The notes under the pieces were generated by a model. It saw only the letters and a program-made list of their open reading frames with translations, was not told where the DNA came from and did not search any database. Position numbers and translations under genes: made by a program. Positions 34,745 through 62,290 of a DNA stretch of 64,000 bases are shown here, piece by piece; the first letter of the stretch is position 1, and every line of letters starts with the position of its first letter. The stretch lies in contig NC_091111.1 of assembly GCF_024713975.1 (NCBI RefSeq), forward strand, positions 19,179,001 through 19,243,000. Direction: 5' to 3'. Origin of the DNA: Paralichthys olivaceus. Lineage: Eukaryota; Chordata; Actinopteri; Pleuronectiformes; Paralichthyidae.

Positions 34745-35850
34745 ATGTTTTCGTCAGCATTTGTAAGTTTGTTCCTTAGTTTGTTGGCAAGATTTCACAG
34801 AAACTACTCGACCGATATCTGTGAGATTTTGTGGAGGGGGGGGGGGGGAGGATCCGGTACAGGGGTCGGATGTTGTTGATCTCTCAGATTCCTCACACGT
34901 GGATCTAGTGAATCTCTGAGAAATGTGGAAAAACGTCTTTTCTCACCGTGTTAGAGAAAATCTAAATGTGGTGGGTTCTTTCCCGATCCAGTCCACATCC
35001 TCCCCCCAAGTCTCGGTGCAGTGTAATTTGGTGGAAAGTTCAACTGTGGTTAACGTTGCATATTAAAAACTTCCAGTATCAAAATGACCTCTGCCACAGA
35101 AGTTATGTTTTCACCCGTTTCTGTGTCGTTTGGTGAAAGATTGAACAGATCCGATAATCGAGTCGGTGTGAGACCAGGTTCACTCGTTTCAGTTCCAGAA
35201 TCACTCCAGTTTGTTTTGGTCCAGATCTGTGTCAGGGTCGTGTTTGTGTTATTGCAGCTGAAGCTAACTTTAGCACCACGGTGTAAATATAGCTGCTCGG
35301 TGACGCAGTCTGTGACGTGGAGGTTTTGGGAGCGTCGACCTCATGGTGAAGGAACGCAGCTCGGACCGATGATACCACGTCGTGAGAAATAGTTCTGCCT
35401 CTCCTACATTCCTCCCTCGGCTCTCACTGCATCCTTTCTTTCCTCCACTCAGACAACACTTGTTCTCTTTCCTTACTTGTTCAACCTCTTCTCACTTCCT
35501 TCACATCTCCTCTTTTCTCTCGTTTCACTCCCCTCTTCCATCCTTCCCTCCCTCCGGTGCATTACTCTCCCAACATGCTCGGGCTGCTCCAGTCACAGTT
35601 ATTTATAACCACTTACCTACTTCACTTGAAGGTGCTTTGCATCAGTTCCTTTTAATTGTCGTGTGTTCAGCCTGATTCTCTGAAAGATCTTTATCTCCGT
35701 CAGACGAGTTTGAGTTTGTCTGCTCGTTTGCAGGATTATCTATAACTGTAGGTTTCTACGTAACTTGGTGGATGGATGTGGAATGAGTCAGGGAAGAACT
35801 TCTTCAAGTTTGGTTTCTCAGAGAATCGTTCGTGGATCTCGATGAGAAGA
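34745..35850 (+). repeat. Cluster of fragments of the ACTACGGGACGGATT and paired repeats
   Basis: 34765-34860 reads AGTTTGTTGGCAAGATTTCA, GAAACTACTCGACCGATATC, then a G run and GGATCCGGTACAGGGGTC. 35010-35140 is the partner of 33110-33305. 35725-35800 has GCAGGATTATCTATAACTG and CTTGGTGGATGGATGTGG. Together they form a diverged nest of one or two related families. No coding exon is visible. Confidence 0.55.
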
Positions 35851-36974
35851 ATCACACACGTTTACGGGGACAGATATTTACGAGTGAATTTCATTGTGGT
35901 TTCATGAGGAGGATCTTGGCAGAGATGCGAGCTCTGTTGAGCCACGTTCTAGTTTCAGCTTGTACAAGTTGTTCCGCAGCCTCGTGATCCAGATTCACAA
36001 CAACAATTCATCTCTGACGCTTCCACCCAGTTAACTGGAAAACGTTTTTGCGAAATCTTGCTCACGAACACACACAGAAAACAAAAGCACAGGACATTTC
36101 AGAAGGAACGAGACAGAGTTTCTCTGTAATTTGCGACGAATTATCCAGAGACACCAGTGGACAAAGGAAAATATTAAGACCTTAATTAACACCTATTTTA
36201 AAAAGATATATACAGGTTGCACATGTTTGGTTAGGTGCATCATGTTGGGCTGCAGCTGGAATCCAGCCTCTTAATAGTTTAAGTTATGACTCATCGTTGT
36301 ATTTTCACTTACACAACTCGTCGTCATCTCGTGTCGCGCTGCCGTCGACGTCAGAGCGACAACAAAGCGAGAAGCCTGCAGAGCATCTGTGGAATGAAAA
36401 CCTGTCGGGGTTGATCCTCAGAGGAATGTGGCTTCGGTCATGGAAAACACTGAACGATGAAAGTGTCCCATCGTTCCGCAGAAACCGAACATTGTGAAGT
36501 TGCAGCGTTGAGTTTTGTCTCAGCAGCGGCAGGAAATCAACATGAGACAAATCTGTGGACGTTTCTCTTTCACGTTGTTCCTCAGCTGAGCTGAAGGAGT
36601 TTGGGGTTTTTGAACCTGCAGCTGTCGAAGTGTGAGTCCTGAGATCACGACTGGGATCCTCTGACACAAAACCTGAAACGAAAGGTCGAAGAACGGCACT
36701 GGACTGAGACTCTGTCAGAGCTGCTGCACCCTGGGAGATAATTGGACCAATTTCTGACTGTTTGTATTCCCCCTTCGATAATCGCAGGGGCGTGTGAGGC
36801 GTTTACAAAATATCTTAATGCTACGATGAGTCGGAGCCTCCTTGATCTCGGATCGTAAACATGTTGGATCTTTATGATAATCAGCTCCGACAGAAACCTG
36901 CGTTAGCCGGTGAGAGCGTCACCAACCGGATGCTAGGTGTTTGTACGGCTACGAGGAAACTGGGTTTAAGACTT

Positions 36975-37040
36975 AAAGTGCAGCCAGCCACCAGGGGGCG
37001 ATCGAGATTGTTTGGCTTCACTTTCGTCCAACTCTTTGTG
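36975..37040 (+). repeat. 'CAGCCACCAGGGGGCGAT' repeat, copy 1
   Basis: CAGCCAGCCACCAGGGGGC followed by GATTGTTTGGCTTCACTTTC. The same phrase recurs at 42885-42960 and, shorter, at 44803-44840. A related AAAGATGGACGATGTGTTTC, inverted, lies at 42733-42760. It is a familiar teleost repeat. Confidence 0.7.
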
Positions 37041-37955
37041 CAGAACTTTTTGAGAGTTTTGCTGGTTAACTTGAGCCGCCCACTTTTTAATACTTTGACA
37101 TCAGACAAACAAATAAATCACAAACACACTTAGATTCATGCAAAGTGTGAGTGAATGTTACCACTGGCTTTATTATGGATTTCCCATGATTCCTCTGCAC
37201 AGCTGAACCCGTTCACTGTGTGAAAGCTGATCTCTGCTCAGTCTGCTCCACTAACTCCCTGTGTTTATGTTTACACGGCTGTTGCTATGGCGACAACAGC
37301 TTCACGCCCTGCGGACTTCCACCTCTGGCATGAGGACAGACAGAGGGAGGGTGGGAGAGACAGAGGGTGTGAGAGAGAGAGAGACAGGAAGGAAGAAAGG
37401 AAGGGAAACCTCTGCAGGGGCCGCGTCCCATTCTGAAGAGTTTACATCCTCTGCGTCTGTGATTCTTTCCTCTGATCTTCTCTGACTTTCAAATGTTAAA
37501 GAAACTTTTAATTCACAATATTCACGTTTTTTTTACTCTGGAAACATTAAAATCCCGATAAGTGTATTTCACGTTCCTCTATAATTTACTTTTTACAAAA
37601 TAATTCACTTTTTTTTTTTTTACAAAATCTAAGTTTTATAAGGGAATTTAACTTGGAAGGTAAGTTGGTCATAAAAAAAAAAAAAATAAATAAATTATTG
37701 GAAAAGTTCCCTGTGACCTTTATTCTCAAGTCCGACACAAACAAAGTTTTCTTTTCCTCCTTGAACTCACTCGAATGTTAAATATCTGCAGATTAGGAGT
37801 CAAGGAGACGTAACGCTGCTTTGGAACCGGACGTTTCCCAGGATTCCCGGGCCCTCGAGGCCTCGGCGCTCTGGACGTGGCGTCACATCCTCGGCGGCTC
37901 TGTGGGGATATTTTTAGATCATGTGTACACTGGTTTTTGTGGCCTTGGCAGCTGC

Positions 37956-37994
<39 letters not shown>

Positions 37995-39346
37995 AGGTTC
38001 AGGTATCAGTGACGTCAGAACACTGGTTTTAATTTGTCTCATACGAGAAGCTTTGAAAAGACGTGACATCACTGCGTGGATATTTATAAAGTTACCCTGT
38101 CATCGTGTAAATAGACTCGTAGTCATAGATGACATTTCATGGCTGCTGTCTAATGTTAGCGTGCGTGTATTTATATTTAAACATTCACATACTACCACGT
38201 ACAAAAATGGACAAAATGTCAAACAGAGGCTTGAAACCTGCGTCTCACTAACACACAGAGACGTCACGTTGGGTCGACGTGACTCAAAGACACACGTCCA
38301 CGAAATGAGGAAGTGAAGGTCTCAAAATATACAAATTCAAAGTTTAGATTCTATTCACAGTTAATATTTTACACATACTCCGTCTCTGTGACGAAGAGGA
38401 ATCAGTCGTCCTCCGTCTGACGCTGCGGTTCCCTCGTTATAGTTAAACTTTAACTTCTCGTGATAACACTGAAGTCACATCTTTGTTTTTTCGCTGCCGT
38501 GTCTCCACCCATGACTCAGCGTGTTTGTCTTCACTCTCTCCCGGCAGCAGAAAACAGATTCTGTTTGGTTCCTTTGTTGTTGTTTTTTTTTTTTCCTCCT
38601 TCCTTTTCTGAAATGACGCAGCAGGTTTCAAGCAGCACGGCGAGGTCACACGTGACCCAGTGTGTCTGTAACCTCCTCATTTCATAACACGGCTTCACCT
38701 CGGCTCCACAAACCGTGAGTCATCACACGTCAGCGTTTTTCTACAGTTGATGAAATCTTGCATCACTTCATGACATTTCCATTTCATCAGTAATTCTCAT
38801 CCAGAAGACTTGAGTGTGTTTGAATTTAAAGTAGAAGCAGAAACACAAACTTCCTCAGTACTTCATGGAAAAGTTCAACAGCTCAGGTTCCCCTTGAACT
38901 GGAAGTTCTACCCAACTAGCTTGTGTTGAAGTGTCGTCGAGCGAGACACAGAAACTCTAATATGAATGTGGAAGTAAAAAATTATAATAATACAACTTTA
39001 TTTAAAGAACACTTTTCAAAACACAGATACAAAATAACTCTACGAGGTTGAAACGGGATTTAAAGACTCGAGGACTAAAGCAAATGAGATCAGGGAATAA
39101 AAATGATTTAGAAATAAAACATTCAAATATGTTTTAAATGCTTTTTAAGAACTGATTTAAGAAAAAACATTGATGGTCTTTTATTAGCAGCCTTTTACAG
39201 AATCTCTTATTTGGAAGAAAAAAAAGTCTTACTACCACAAATAGAAATATACAAATAATGTAGTAGAAATATAAACATATATTTAAAATATATTATACTT
39301 AAAACTGGCTATTAGCGTCAGGGTATTATTCATCCATCTCTCTCCC

Positions 39347-39379
<33 letters not shown>

Positions 39380-41194
39380 TTCTTTCTCTGGTCCAGTCCG
39401 CTCGCTCAGGTGAGGTGATGACATCACCTCTCCGATCGGCAGTGTGACCTCAGTCTGTGTCATCGTGAATTCCTAACGAGGGATCTCACGTCGTCCAATC
39501 AGCAGAGGCCTGGATTATCCGGTAACGAGGCCTGAGTGCGAGCAGCCAATCAGGTCTCAGGACACAGATCACAGCCTGTAGTGGCTCAGTGGGAATCAAT
39601 AATGTAGACACACACACACACACACACACACACACTGTACTACCACTGCCGTAGATGAAAGAGAAGGACACGAGACACAAACGGAGAAAAACAGTAGTGA
39701 AAAATAAGAGGATGATGTCAGTGTTATTTTCCCATGATTCATTGCCAGTAGCTGTGAGTCACCGTGGTACAGCGATGTGAACTCAGCGTAATGGAGTCCA
39801 GTTAATTCACCTGTCGTTCTCATCCTGTGTCAGCTCTGATACAACAAACTGAAACCGGAGCTGACGCCTCATTTTCGCTCTTTAGCTTCTGATCACTTTG
39901 TTTTTCTGCGTCGAGGCCGAGCTCCGTTTGTTTTCAGGTTCTTCTGTGGATTTGTCGTCTCCGTCGAAGAGGTTTTCACTTGTTTCACTGTCTGATATTG
40001 AAAACTGCTGCACATGACACTTGGTGGAAGAAGGGGACTCGTTGTATTTGGTATCCGGATGAAAACACGTCTGGTGAATCTTGATGTGGTTTCATCCTGA
40101 GACTTGGTGGAGAACTCTGGATAGAAAGAGTTTATATAGAGTAAAGAGTTCTGACGGAGTTTTAGTTTCATCGTGTGTCGTCTCGCTGCAGGAGTGAGCC
40201 AAGAGGACTCCGAGGATTCCAGACAGTGGGATGGATTTGACCCCGTCAGAGTTTGTGGTTCCATCTGCAGCAGTTGAGGCAAAGAAATCATTTTCACTGC
40301 TTCTGCGTGAAATCAGAAAACACAGTGAAAGTGAAGCCAGGACGTGTTTTCTGTGCGACGCAGCGGAGGTGGTGACCCCGTCAGCTGCAGTGGTCGTAAG
40401 AGGGATTTTGTTGCTCGTCATCATGACTCGTGAACGAAACTTGAACTTTTGGAAGAAGAAACTCAGGGGAAAGTTTCAAGAGCTGAATCGAGACAGGGTT
40501 CACATACCAGGTGATTAAATCCCCTGTTGCCAGCAGATCACGTGACCTGAGTCTGTGGCTCAGCAGGTTTGACAGAGGAAGCAGAGCTGCTGATTGTCCT
40601 GGTGGAAGTGACGCTGATATCACACAGGAGCCGACTCTTCATTGTTCCGTGTTCTATTTTTAACTTTATTGGAGGGGGGGGGGGGGGGGGGGGGAAACAG
40701 TACCTGTTTCATTTTGTTTTCTTACATTTTTAAAACGGGTCGGAGGGTCAGACGTGAGCGGCATCACGCAGCCGGCCCCTGATAACAGACCATCGTACCG
40801 GGGGATTTCCAGCTGCCACAGACGATCGGTGGCAGTGGAGCCACAACAGAAGGGTTCGAACAGTGACACGCAGTCATGTGGTGCAGGAAGAGCTGAACCT
40901 GTTTATGCTTCTGCTGAACGTGACTGCTGCTCTCATGGAAAACTGACTCACACAGTTACTCAGCAAACAGAGGCCTCTCTTTGTGGCACAAGGCGTCCAT
41001 TCTGCCACTCACAGTGATTTGGCATGTTTACGTGAGGCCGGCGTTCTATTTCAGGACGTGTGGAACACGACTGTGGGACAATCAGCGGAGGAGTGTTTTC
41101 TGTTTTCAGCATCTGTGGAGGCGAGCGGGTCACAAGGTCGTGAGGCTGCAGCTGATGAAACTCAGACCCATGATGATACCATGTGTGTGTGTGT

Positions 41195-41350
41195 GTGTGT
41201 GTTGACCTCAGTAATGACAGTTTTGACCTTTGACCTCGACCACAAATCTTATCAGTTAATTTGAAAATTTTTGCCAAATCTGAGGATTCTTTCACAGAAC
41301 TCTTAAGATTCTGTGTCACAGTGACCTTTAACCTTTGACCTCCACAATCT
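41195..41350 (+). repeat. Dispersed 'GACCTTTGACCT' repeat
   Basis: Contains TTTGACCTTTGACCTCGACC, AATCTTATCAGTTAATTTGA, TCACAGTGACCTTTAACC and TTTGACCTCCACAATCTCAT, a two-unit arrangement typical of the family seen at 26880-27150. Confidence 0.6.
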
Positions 41351-41454
41351 CATCAGTTCACAAAGTCCATAAAAGAAGAAGAGGCAGCTGCGGTCTTCAC
41401 CTCCGACGATATGTTTGAACCACGAGGACGTTCATTTGGTGCTTCTGAACTAGT

Positions 41455-41545
41455 GTGTAGTACTATGGAGTACTGTGGAGTACTGTAGTGTACTGTGTAG
41501 TACTGTGTAGTACTGTAGTACTGTGGAGTACTGTAGTACTGTGAC
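41455..41545 (+). repeat. Degenerate GTAGTACTGT array
   Basis: Repeats of the words TAGTACTG and GGAGTACTG, about ten in 90 bp with shifting spacing. Similar words occur at 4125-4185 and 49435-49480. Confidence 0.8.
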
Positions 41546-41886
41546 CGCAGGTGTGGATGCTGCCAGTGATACAATCCAGATGTTACCATGGCAACCAAGC
41601 ACAGGTCGATGAGGACAGGACGTCCGTCTGTCAGACAAGATTCTTCAGTCCCTAAACTACAATGTGAAACTAAAACTATGAGATCAGATGAAACAACAAA
41701 CACATGAAGCTTCGGAGAGAAAACGTCTTTACCTCAGAATGTTTGGACGAAGAACGAATTCACGTCGCATCAGCAGAGAAACTGTCGTCGCACCTGAGGT
41801 CCACAGATTCTGATGAATGAGTTCATCGACGAATCAGTCAATCATTTTATTCTTCAAACCATCTCGTCCTCTCAACCACTAGGGGG

Positions 41887-41942
<56 letters not shown>

Positions 41943-42714
41943 GGGGGGGGCAGCTTACCTTCAGTCGTCCTTATAAGGTAAAATATCTGATAAGGTCACA
42001 AGAGAGGATGAAGTCATCTTTTGAGTCACCAGGAAGAAAATGAAAATCAACACACACACACACACACACACAGTTTCATTTCAAACTTGTACATTTTAAA
42101 TTCCTGAACCAATAACCTTGATTGTTCTGTGTCATTGTGTTATTGTGTTATTGTGCGTTGACCTTCGCGCTCGTGTGCAAAGACTCTTTTGGTTCTGATA
42201 AGATGTTTTTTCTGAGAACGATTCGTCACCACAGACACGACTGACGGTGGAATCTGTCTCAGGTCTGAGGTGGAGTCAACACACAAACACACAAACATTA
42301 TTTTGTGTGTTTGATTTTTCCTTCTGCAAAACTTCATCTTTGATCCAGTGAAGATTCAGATGAACAGAATCGAACAGTGACTCGTGTAAATGAAGCGTTC
42401 AGGTGTTTTCACTTTTTCAACCTGTGAAGTAAAATATTAAGTTTCCGAGCAGTCGACTGAAATTCAAATGATTTAAAAACTTGTCGACTTTTCCGTTCTC
42501 TTCGATCTTTGTTGGTGTTTCCAGTTATTCAGCTGCAGCTTCTCCTTTAAAAACCACAACAGAAACTGAACTGGTCTCAGGTCGTCTGTTAATTATTATT
42601 TTACTCATTAATTAAAAAACAGCATCAATCTTTCAATGTGTTGAGTCAGAGCTCTGAACACACTCATGATTTCCTGTTTGCTGCTGTAGAGCGCCCCCTG
42701 CTGACACAGTCAGT

Positions 42715-42960
42715 GTAAAGTGTGACTGTAAATAAAGATGGACGATGTGTTTCATGACCTTTAAGATTTAGATTGAAAACTTTTTTTTAGTGACTTTAAC
42801 TGAACTATTTTCTGAATTCATTTAACCATTGGATTTTATTACTTCTATTTAATTGCGTTATCGTACTGCCTTGTGTGTACTACCACCAGCCACCAGGGGA
42901 CGGTAAAGACGATTTGGCTTCACTTTTCTGGATCTTTTCACGTCATCTATCTTCATTTAC
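42715..42960. repeat. 'CAGCCACCAGGGGGCGAT' repeat, copies 2 (plus) and inverted end (minus)
   Basis: 42885-42960 reads CCAGCCACCAGGGGACGGTA then GATTTGGCTTCACTTTTCTG and ACGTCATCTATCTTCATTTAC. At 42715-42765 the complementary end ACTGTAAATAAAGATGGACG lies in the opposite orientation, so two pieces face each other about 120 bp apart. Confidence 0.6.
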
Positions 42961-44557
42961 AGATTTTTATAAAAACTTGCAAAGAGAAAAGAAACAACAT
43001 GTTCAGTGTTTACGAAATCACATTGTAGGTTTATTTATTTATCTCTTTAGTCATTTTCTACAAACATACATTTCCGCTGTCGTTCATCGCTGATGAGGAC
43101 AGAAGTGTTTTTACATTCTCGCCTGTTTGTTCACTAACCCAGGAACCAGGAAGTAAGTGAGGAGAACCGTCACCTGGTGTTTTTCTAGTCTCCTGAGAAG
43201 GAAGCTGAGATCTGACGGGTGTACGTGAAAATCTGTTAACACAAAACTACCGTGCAAACACACGCAGTCGGGGGATGGGGGGGGGAGTCCCTTTAAATCC
43301 CACCAGGCAACAACACTCCAATAAACACGGGGATTTTTAAAAAATGTTTCCTGCTTCATGACGGTTTGTTTTGTCAAACAACAGAACTGATGCTGAACGA
43401 GTTCCTGACGTGAAGCTGCAGGAGTTAGCGAAAAGAAAGAAAAAAGGTTTTATTCTATTACTTTACTCTATAATTGTAATAATGATCTTAATAATAATAT
43501 AAATAATAGTAATGCTCACGCCTACACTATGACTGCTGTTACCAATTTGAGGATAAAACCCAGGAGGTGATAACAATACTGTTGAGAATAGAATCACAAA
43601 TACATTTTTATTTAAGTTCATCAGATTGTTCTTTTTTTTAAAGGGAATAAATTTCTTTACATGTAGTGACAGGATGAGTTTTCACAACAGCAGAGGAAGA
43701 GCGACACCTGCTGGCCAAACTACAGAAACATGAGATTTTCTGAAATCAGGTTGTTATTCTTAGTGTTTTTCAGCTTTAACTATGAATGTTCTTTTATTTT
43801 GAATGTGTTTTTTGACTCCACAGCAGAGAAGGTGACTCATGGGCAGAGATGCACAAAGAGCTGAGAGTCACTGGGAGTCATGCACCTCCGGTTCTGTTTA
43901 CAGCGTTTTATGACATAATTTATATTTAATCACTTGAACTTCATCGTGATAACTGTGAGTTTAGAAGTTGTAACATCTGTTAAACCAGGACGGAGCTGCT
44001 GCAGATTTCTTTAAACACCGTGACAAAAAAATTCAAATCAAAAAGTCCAATTTAAAAAGTCTTGATATCACCACATCCCTTTACCACCTTATGAAAATTA
44101 AAAACCCAACACATTGTGAATCCTTCAGATCTCGAGACGTGAACAGTCGTAAAATCACAGCTGATAGAAAAATCATGTAAAATCTGTCATGAACAAATTG
44201 AAGTGAAGTTGCCTCCGGAACAACTCGTTTGGAAAACGTGGCGTTCAGCTCTTGACGGAACTGTCTCGTCCTTCGCAGACAGTTGTCCCGCCCCAGGGTC
44301 GATTAGAATGACGTTACCTGGTTATTCAAGACTAATTCCCAAGATGCAGTGCTTTATCCAGGGCTTCAATAATCCGTCATGGCGTTGTTCACAGAGCAGA
44401 CGCTCCCGTGAATGTTTTCACCTCAGAGCGATGGCGAGGAGGAAATCGTCTCACAGAGAGGAGGGAGGGGCAACAAGGTTCATCTTCATCTTCTATCTGT
44501 TTTTGACCACACTCTTCTCCTCCTCCTCCTCCTCCTCCTCATGAGTGGTCCATGGTG

Positions 44558-48346
<3,789 letters not shown>

Positions 48347-49496
48347 CGTCAGAGAGATCCAGCGACGGAGACTGCGGAAACTCTGCGTCAGGTTTAAACT
48401 TCCACGAACTATTTCTCGGACATGTTCGCTGGAGTTTCGCTAGTTAGCATCTGCTACATGCTAGCTGTCAAAAAAAGAAGGACAGAATGACGCAACTTCC
48501 CGTTGGAGATTTCAAAATAAAACGTACGTTGACCCTCATGCGTGGTTCAACTGAAATGTTTGTCCCCAAATTCTCATCCAATCATAAATAATATATAATA
48601 AATAATAATACATGTTTAATGATATATAATATATAATAATGAATTCATATACGTCATAGAAAGATGCATTTGTGTTTCATATTTTCCAAATTACAAGTAT
48701 TTACTTCATCTACTTTTATTCCCTCTGATTTCAGGCTACTAAACTCAGACATTTTAAATGATTATTGCATAATAACACATGTTACAAATGTCTATTTATA
48801 ATCTAGTTATTGTCTTTTATTAATATCTATTTTACCGCCTTAAACAGAACAAACAGTAAAAACTCAGAGTGACACTAAATGCTTCAAGTGTGTTCACACT
48901 GAGCTCCAGAAATATTATAAAGAATATAATCGAGACAGGAATGATCTTCTATAAAAACAAATCAGGTCATGTCCCAACTCACAAAACACGCGGCTTCAGT
49001 TTCATTCCAGCTAATCAGGATTTGCAACTTCTATACAAATATTTTATGAATTAGTTGTGACGCATTAATGACAGAAAGACAATGTAAAAAAAACATTCCA
49101 AGTGTTTATTAATGAGTGTTTTTTAATTGCATTGTTCATTATGTGTTTATACAGTGAAAGACAATCATCATTCAACCTTTATATCTTTCTACATCTAAAA
49201 TATCATTGATATCAACCATTGAATTCATGTGTGAACTTGAAGATTCACTGAGTCATGCTTTTATTTTATAGGAATTATTCTCTCACTTCCTGTCCACGTC
49301 TAATATCGAGGATCGACTGCTCATGTCTGAAGGCGGAAGCGGTGCACCCAATATTATCTTCCCCCTCCTGCGTGGTCGCTGTGCGGATCATGAGCTGCAG
49401 CGTGTTTTATTTTACTCAAGTCCAGAAGAAGTACTGGTACTAGTAGTAGTACTAGTTGTAGTGGTACAAGTACTACATGTAGGAGTATCTGTTGTC
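48347..49496. promoter_or_regulatory. Divergent pex3/adat2 intergenic region
   Basis: This 1.15-kb AT-rich spacer lies between the divergent start codons of pex3 and adat2. The first 200 bases beside pex3 are less AT-rich and would hold its promoter. No TATA box clearly placed for either gene is visible. A short palindromic stretch built from GTACTAGTAGTAGTACTAG lies at about 49435-49455, right before the adat2 start. Boundaries of promoter elements cannot be read from sequence alone. Confidence 0.45.
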
Positions 49497-50783
<1,287 letters not shown>

Positions 50784-51398
50784 GGTTGTTTCAGACTCAT
50801 GAGTCGTAGATTTTCTTGAATTTACCTTTTTTTAAAAATATTTTTGTGATTTAATAAATTGTTTGATAAATAATGTTTTGTTGGTTTTATTCTGATTAGC
50901 TGCCTGTCAGTCAGTCAGTCCGCCTGCAGGGGGCGCTGTAAGTCAACTAACCATCAGAAATGAAACTTACAAATCTGAATATGTAAAAACATCACAACGT
51001 GAAACTGTGACGTGATTGAAACAAAAATATTTTAATGATCAAATTAAAAATCAGAATCTTTTGTTGCTTAATGTGTAAAAATACAACATTTGTAAGTGAA
51101 AGTGAGTTTTTCACACGATGGTTGAAAACTTCCTTCCCTCCACTTGATCCTTTTTCATTTATAAATCCTTTCTTTTCTTTTCTTTCCGTCACATTGCTTT
51201 GTTATGATTTCCTTCCTGGCCTGAATCCTTCTATCTTCTCTCTTCTTTCCTTTCCTCCCTCCTCATCTCCTCCTGGTGTTTTTTTCCCTCTATCTTTTCT
51301 TGGTGCTCCTCGTTAGCATGTTAATCTATGTTAATGAATTCAGAATATTCCTGAATGTTTAAATGTGTCACCTCAGAGCTGACGTGTTAATGAAGAGA

Positions 51399-51399
<1 letters not shown>

Positions 51400-51467
<68 letters not shown>
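51400..51467 (+). repeat. (CA)n microsatellite downstream of adat2
   Basis: About 34 uninterrupted CA units, followed by a second short CA tract at 51555-51592. Confidence 0.97.
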
Positions 51468-51476
<9 letters not shown>

Positions 51477-52351
51477 TCAGTTGCTAAGTGCTAATGAACA
51501 GGGTGTGTTGTGTCAGACTCTTGTTTCTAAACTGACAGTGAGACGAGCCGAGGACACACACACACACACACACACAGACACACACAGACACACTGTGATA
51601 ATATCAGATGTCATATTGTGTAAACGTGAGAGAACAACTGTGCCAGAAAAAAAACAAAGTTCCTTTTCATTTATTAAAAAAAATCACTTTCTCCACCAGA
51701 CGACCTGAGAGGAAGGAGGGAGGCGTTTGTTTCTGTTCCTGGAGGAAGCAGACGGGGGGAGTTGGCTTTGATTGTCTTGACAGGAAGTGTTGCACAGACA
51801 TCTTCATTTTTTTAGATCCAAAAAAGAAAAAGACATCTGGTGAAAACGTTCAGCTTCACGTCTCAGATCGTTACCGAGGCAGAGACGTAGTAAAATAAGC
51901 AGAATCTGGTTTCACTGCTGATTTCTGTGTCTAAACACGACACATGAAAACGGTTTGGATCAATTTGTCTTTGACAGGAGATAAAAATCCTTCTGGATCT
52001 CTGAACCTCTGGAGTTCTGGTAGAAGACGACGTCGCAGATCCAGATAGAACTCAAGTTCTTCTGCCTTCTTGAACTAGAACCAAAGTGAGAAAAGAACCC
52101 GCAGCTGTTTGTCACATGTCACTCACGTGTTTGAAGCTTCTCCACGTAAAAAAAAAAAAAAACACTTCACTCAGAATCCAAACTGCAGCGACTGAAGATT
52201 TTCCACCAAACTTTATTAACTCACATCTAGTTCATGACGTGACTCAGGATGAGGAATGATGCTCGACACATTATCGATGTTTCATTTGAGCTTATGATGG
52301 AATTCATTCACATTGTTTTAACAGTTTGTTCCAGAAAAGCAGATGACAAAC

Positions 52352-52354
<3 letters not shown>

Positions 52355-52408
<54 letters not shown>
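52355..52408 (+). repeat. (GT)n downstream of aig1
   Basis: About 27 GT units just beyond the last aig1 coding exon, probably within or near its 3' UTR. Confidence 0.95.
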
Positions 52409-52411
<3 letters not shown>

Positions 52412-52641
52412 ATGATGTTCAGTCCTTCACAAAACAAGTCAAATGTGAAACGAAACAGAGGAGATGACGCTTCGTCGCCTTTTTTCTCTTTTTACATCTA
52501 ACAAATGTTTTTTCATGGTGGTTGTCATGGATACAGTTCAAAGTCACTTGTTTTCTTTCTTGTGATGTCCTGGACGGGCGGAGCACGACTCGTCCTCTTC
52601 TGTCCGACGGAGGCGTCGATGTCCGCACGGCCGCGAGAGGA

Positions 52642-61688
<9,047 letters not shown>

Positions 61689-62084
61689 GATGCCCGCTGA
61701 GAGTGTCTGAGCCCCGGTGTTCCGTCACCTCTCCTCCCGCCACCTGTCTGACGGATGAACCTGCTCCAGCCGCGGTGTCTCCGCTGCTCGGTCCGACCAC
61801 TGCTTCCTGTTGTGATGACGACGAGGGGGGAGGGGGACGATGTCAGGGGGGGGGGGGGGGGGGGGGGCGGAGCAGGAGCAGGGGGGCGGGTCTCTGATGT
61901 CCAACGAGACCCGGTTTCCATGGAAACCAACATCAACCAGATTAAAACAAAAAGAGTAATTGAACCCAAATGAGTTCCTGCTCTGAATTACCACTGACAG
62001 AGTGAAGACATGTGGAGAATCCAATGAATCCATCACATGTTCGTGTTTATTCACAAATCACAGTTTGTCTCATTGGATTTAAAG

Positions 62085-62290
62085 GGATGGTTCACCCAAA
62101 AATGAAAGTTCACTCGTTATCTACTCACCACTATGAACACTTCTGGAGTTTCAGGAGTAGACAGCGCTGCGGCCAAATCCCAAACACATTCACGATGTGG
62201 ATCTGAAACGTCAGTTACATGTCTTGATGACACGTTAATGAAGTCGAACCTTATTATTATATATTATTATATCTATTTATGTGTATCGCA
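62085..62290 (+). repeat. Dispersed 'GGTTCACCCAAAAATGAA' repeat
   Basis: GGGATGGTTCACCCAAAAAT, GAAAGTTCACTCGTTATCTA, CACTTCTGGAGTTTCAGGAG and GACAGCGCTGCGGCCAAATC occur in order, as in a widespread teleost non-autonomous element. It lies upstream of aig1. Confidence 0.65.

Larger units (their letters stand above)
25600..44557. other. 19-kb gene-free interval between atf3 and pex3
   Basis: I find no exon chain, no recognisable protein segment and no RNA gene here. The interval holds microsatellites, homopolymer runs (C at 29093-29114, G at 40674-40694, G at 41926-41950), CT-rich tracts and pieces of dispersed repeats listed separately. Because it lies upstream of the inducible atf3 gene it could hold distal enhancers, but nothing in the sequence proves this. 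It also contains the junction between the two conserved gene blocks. Confidence 0.6.
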
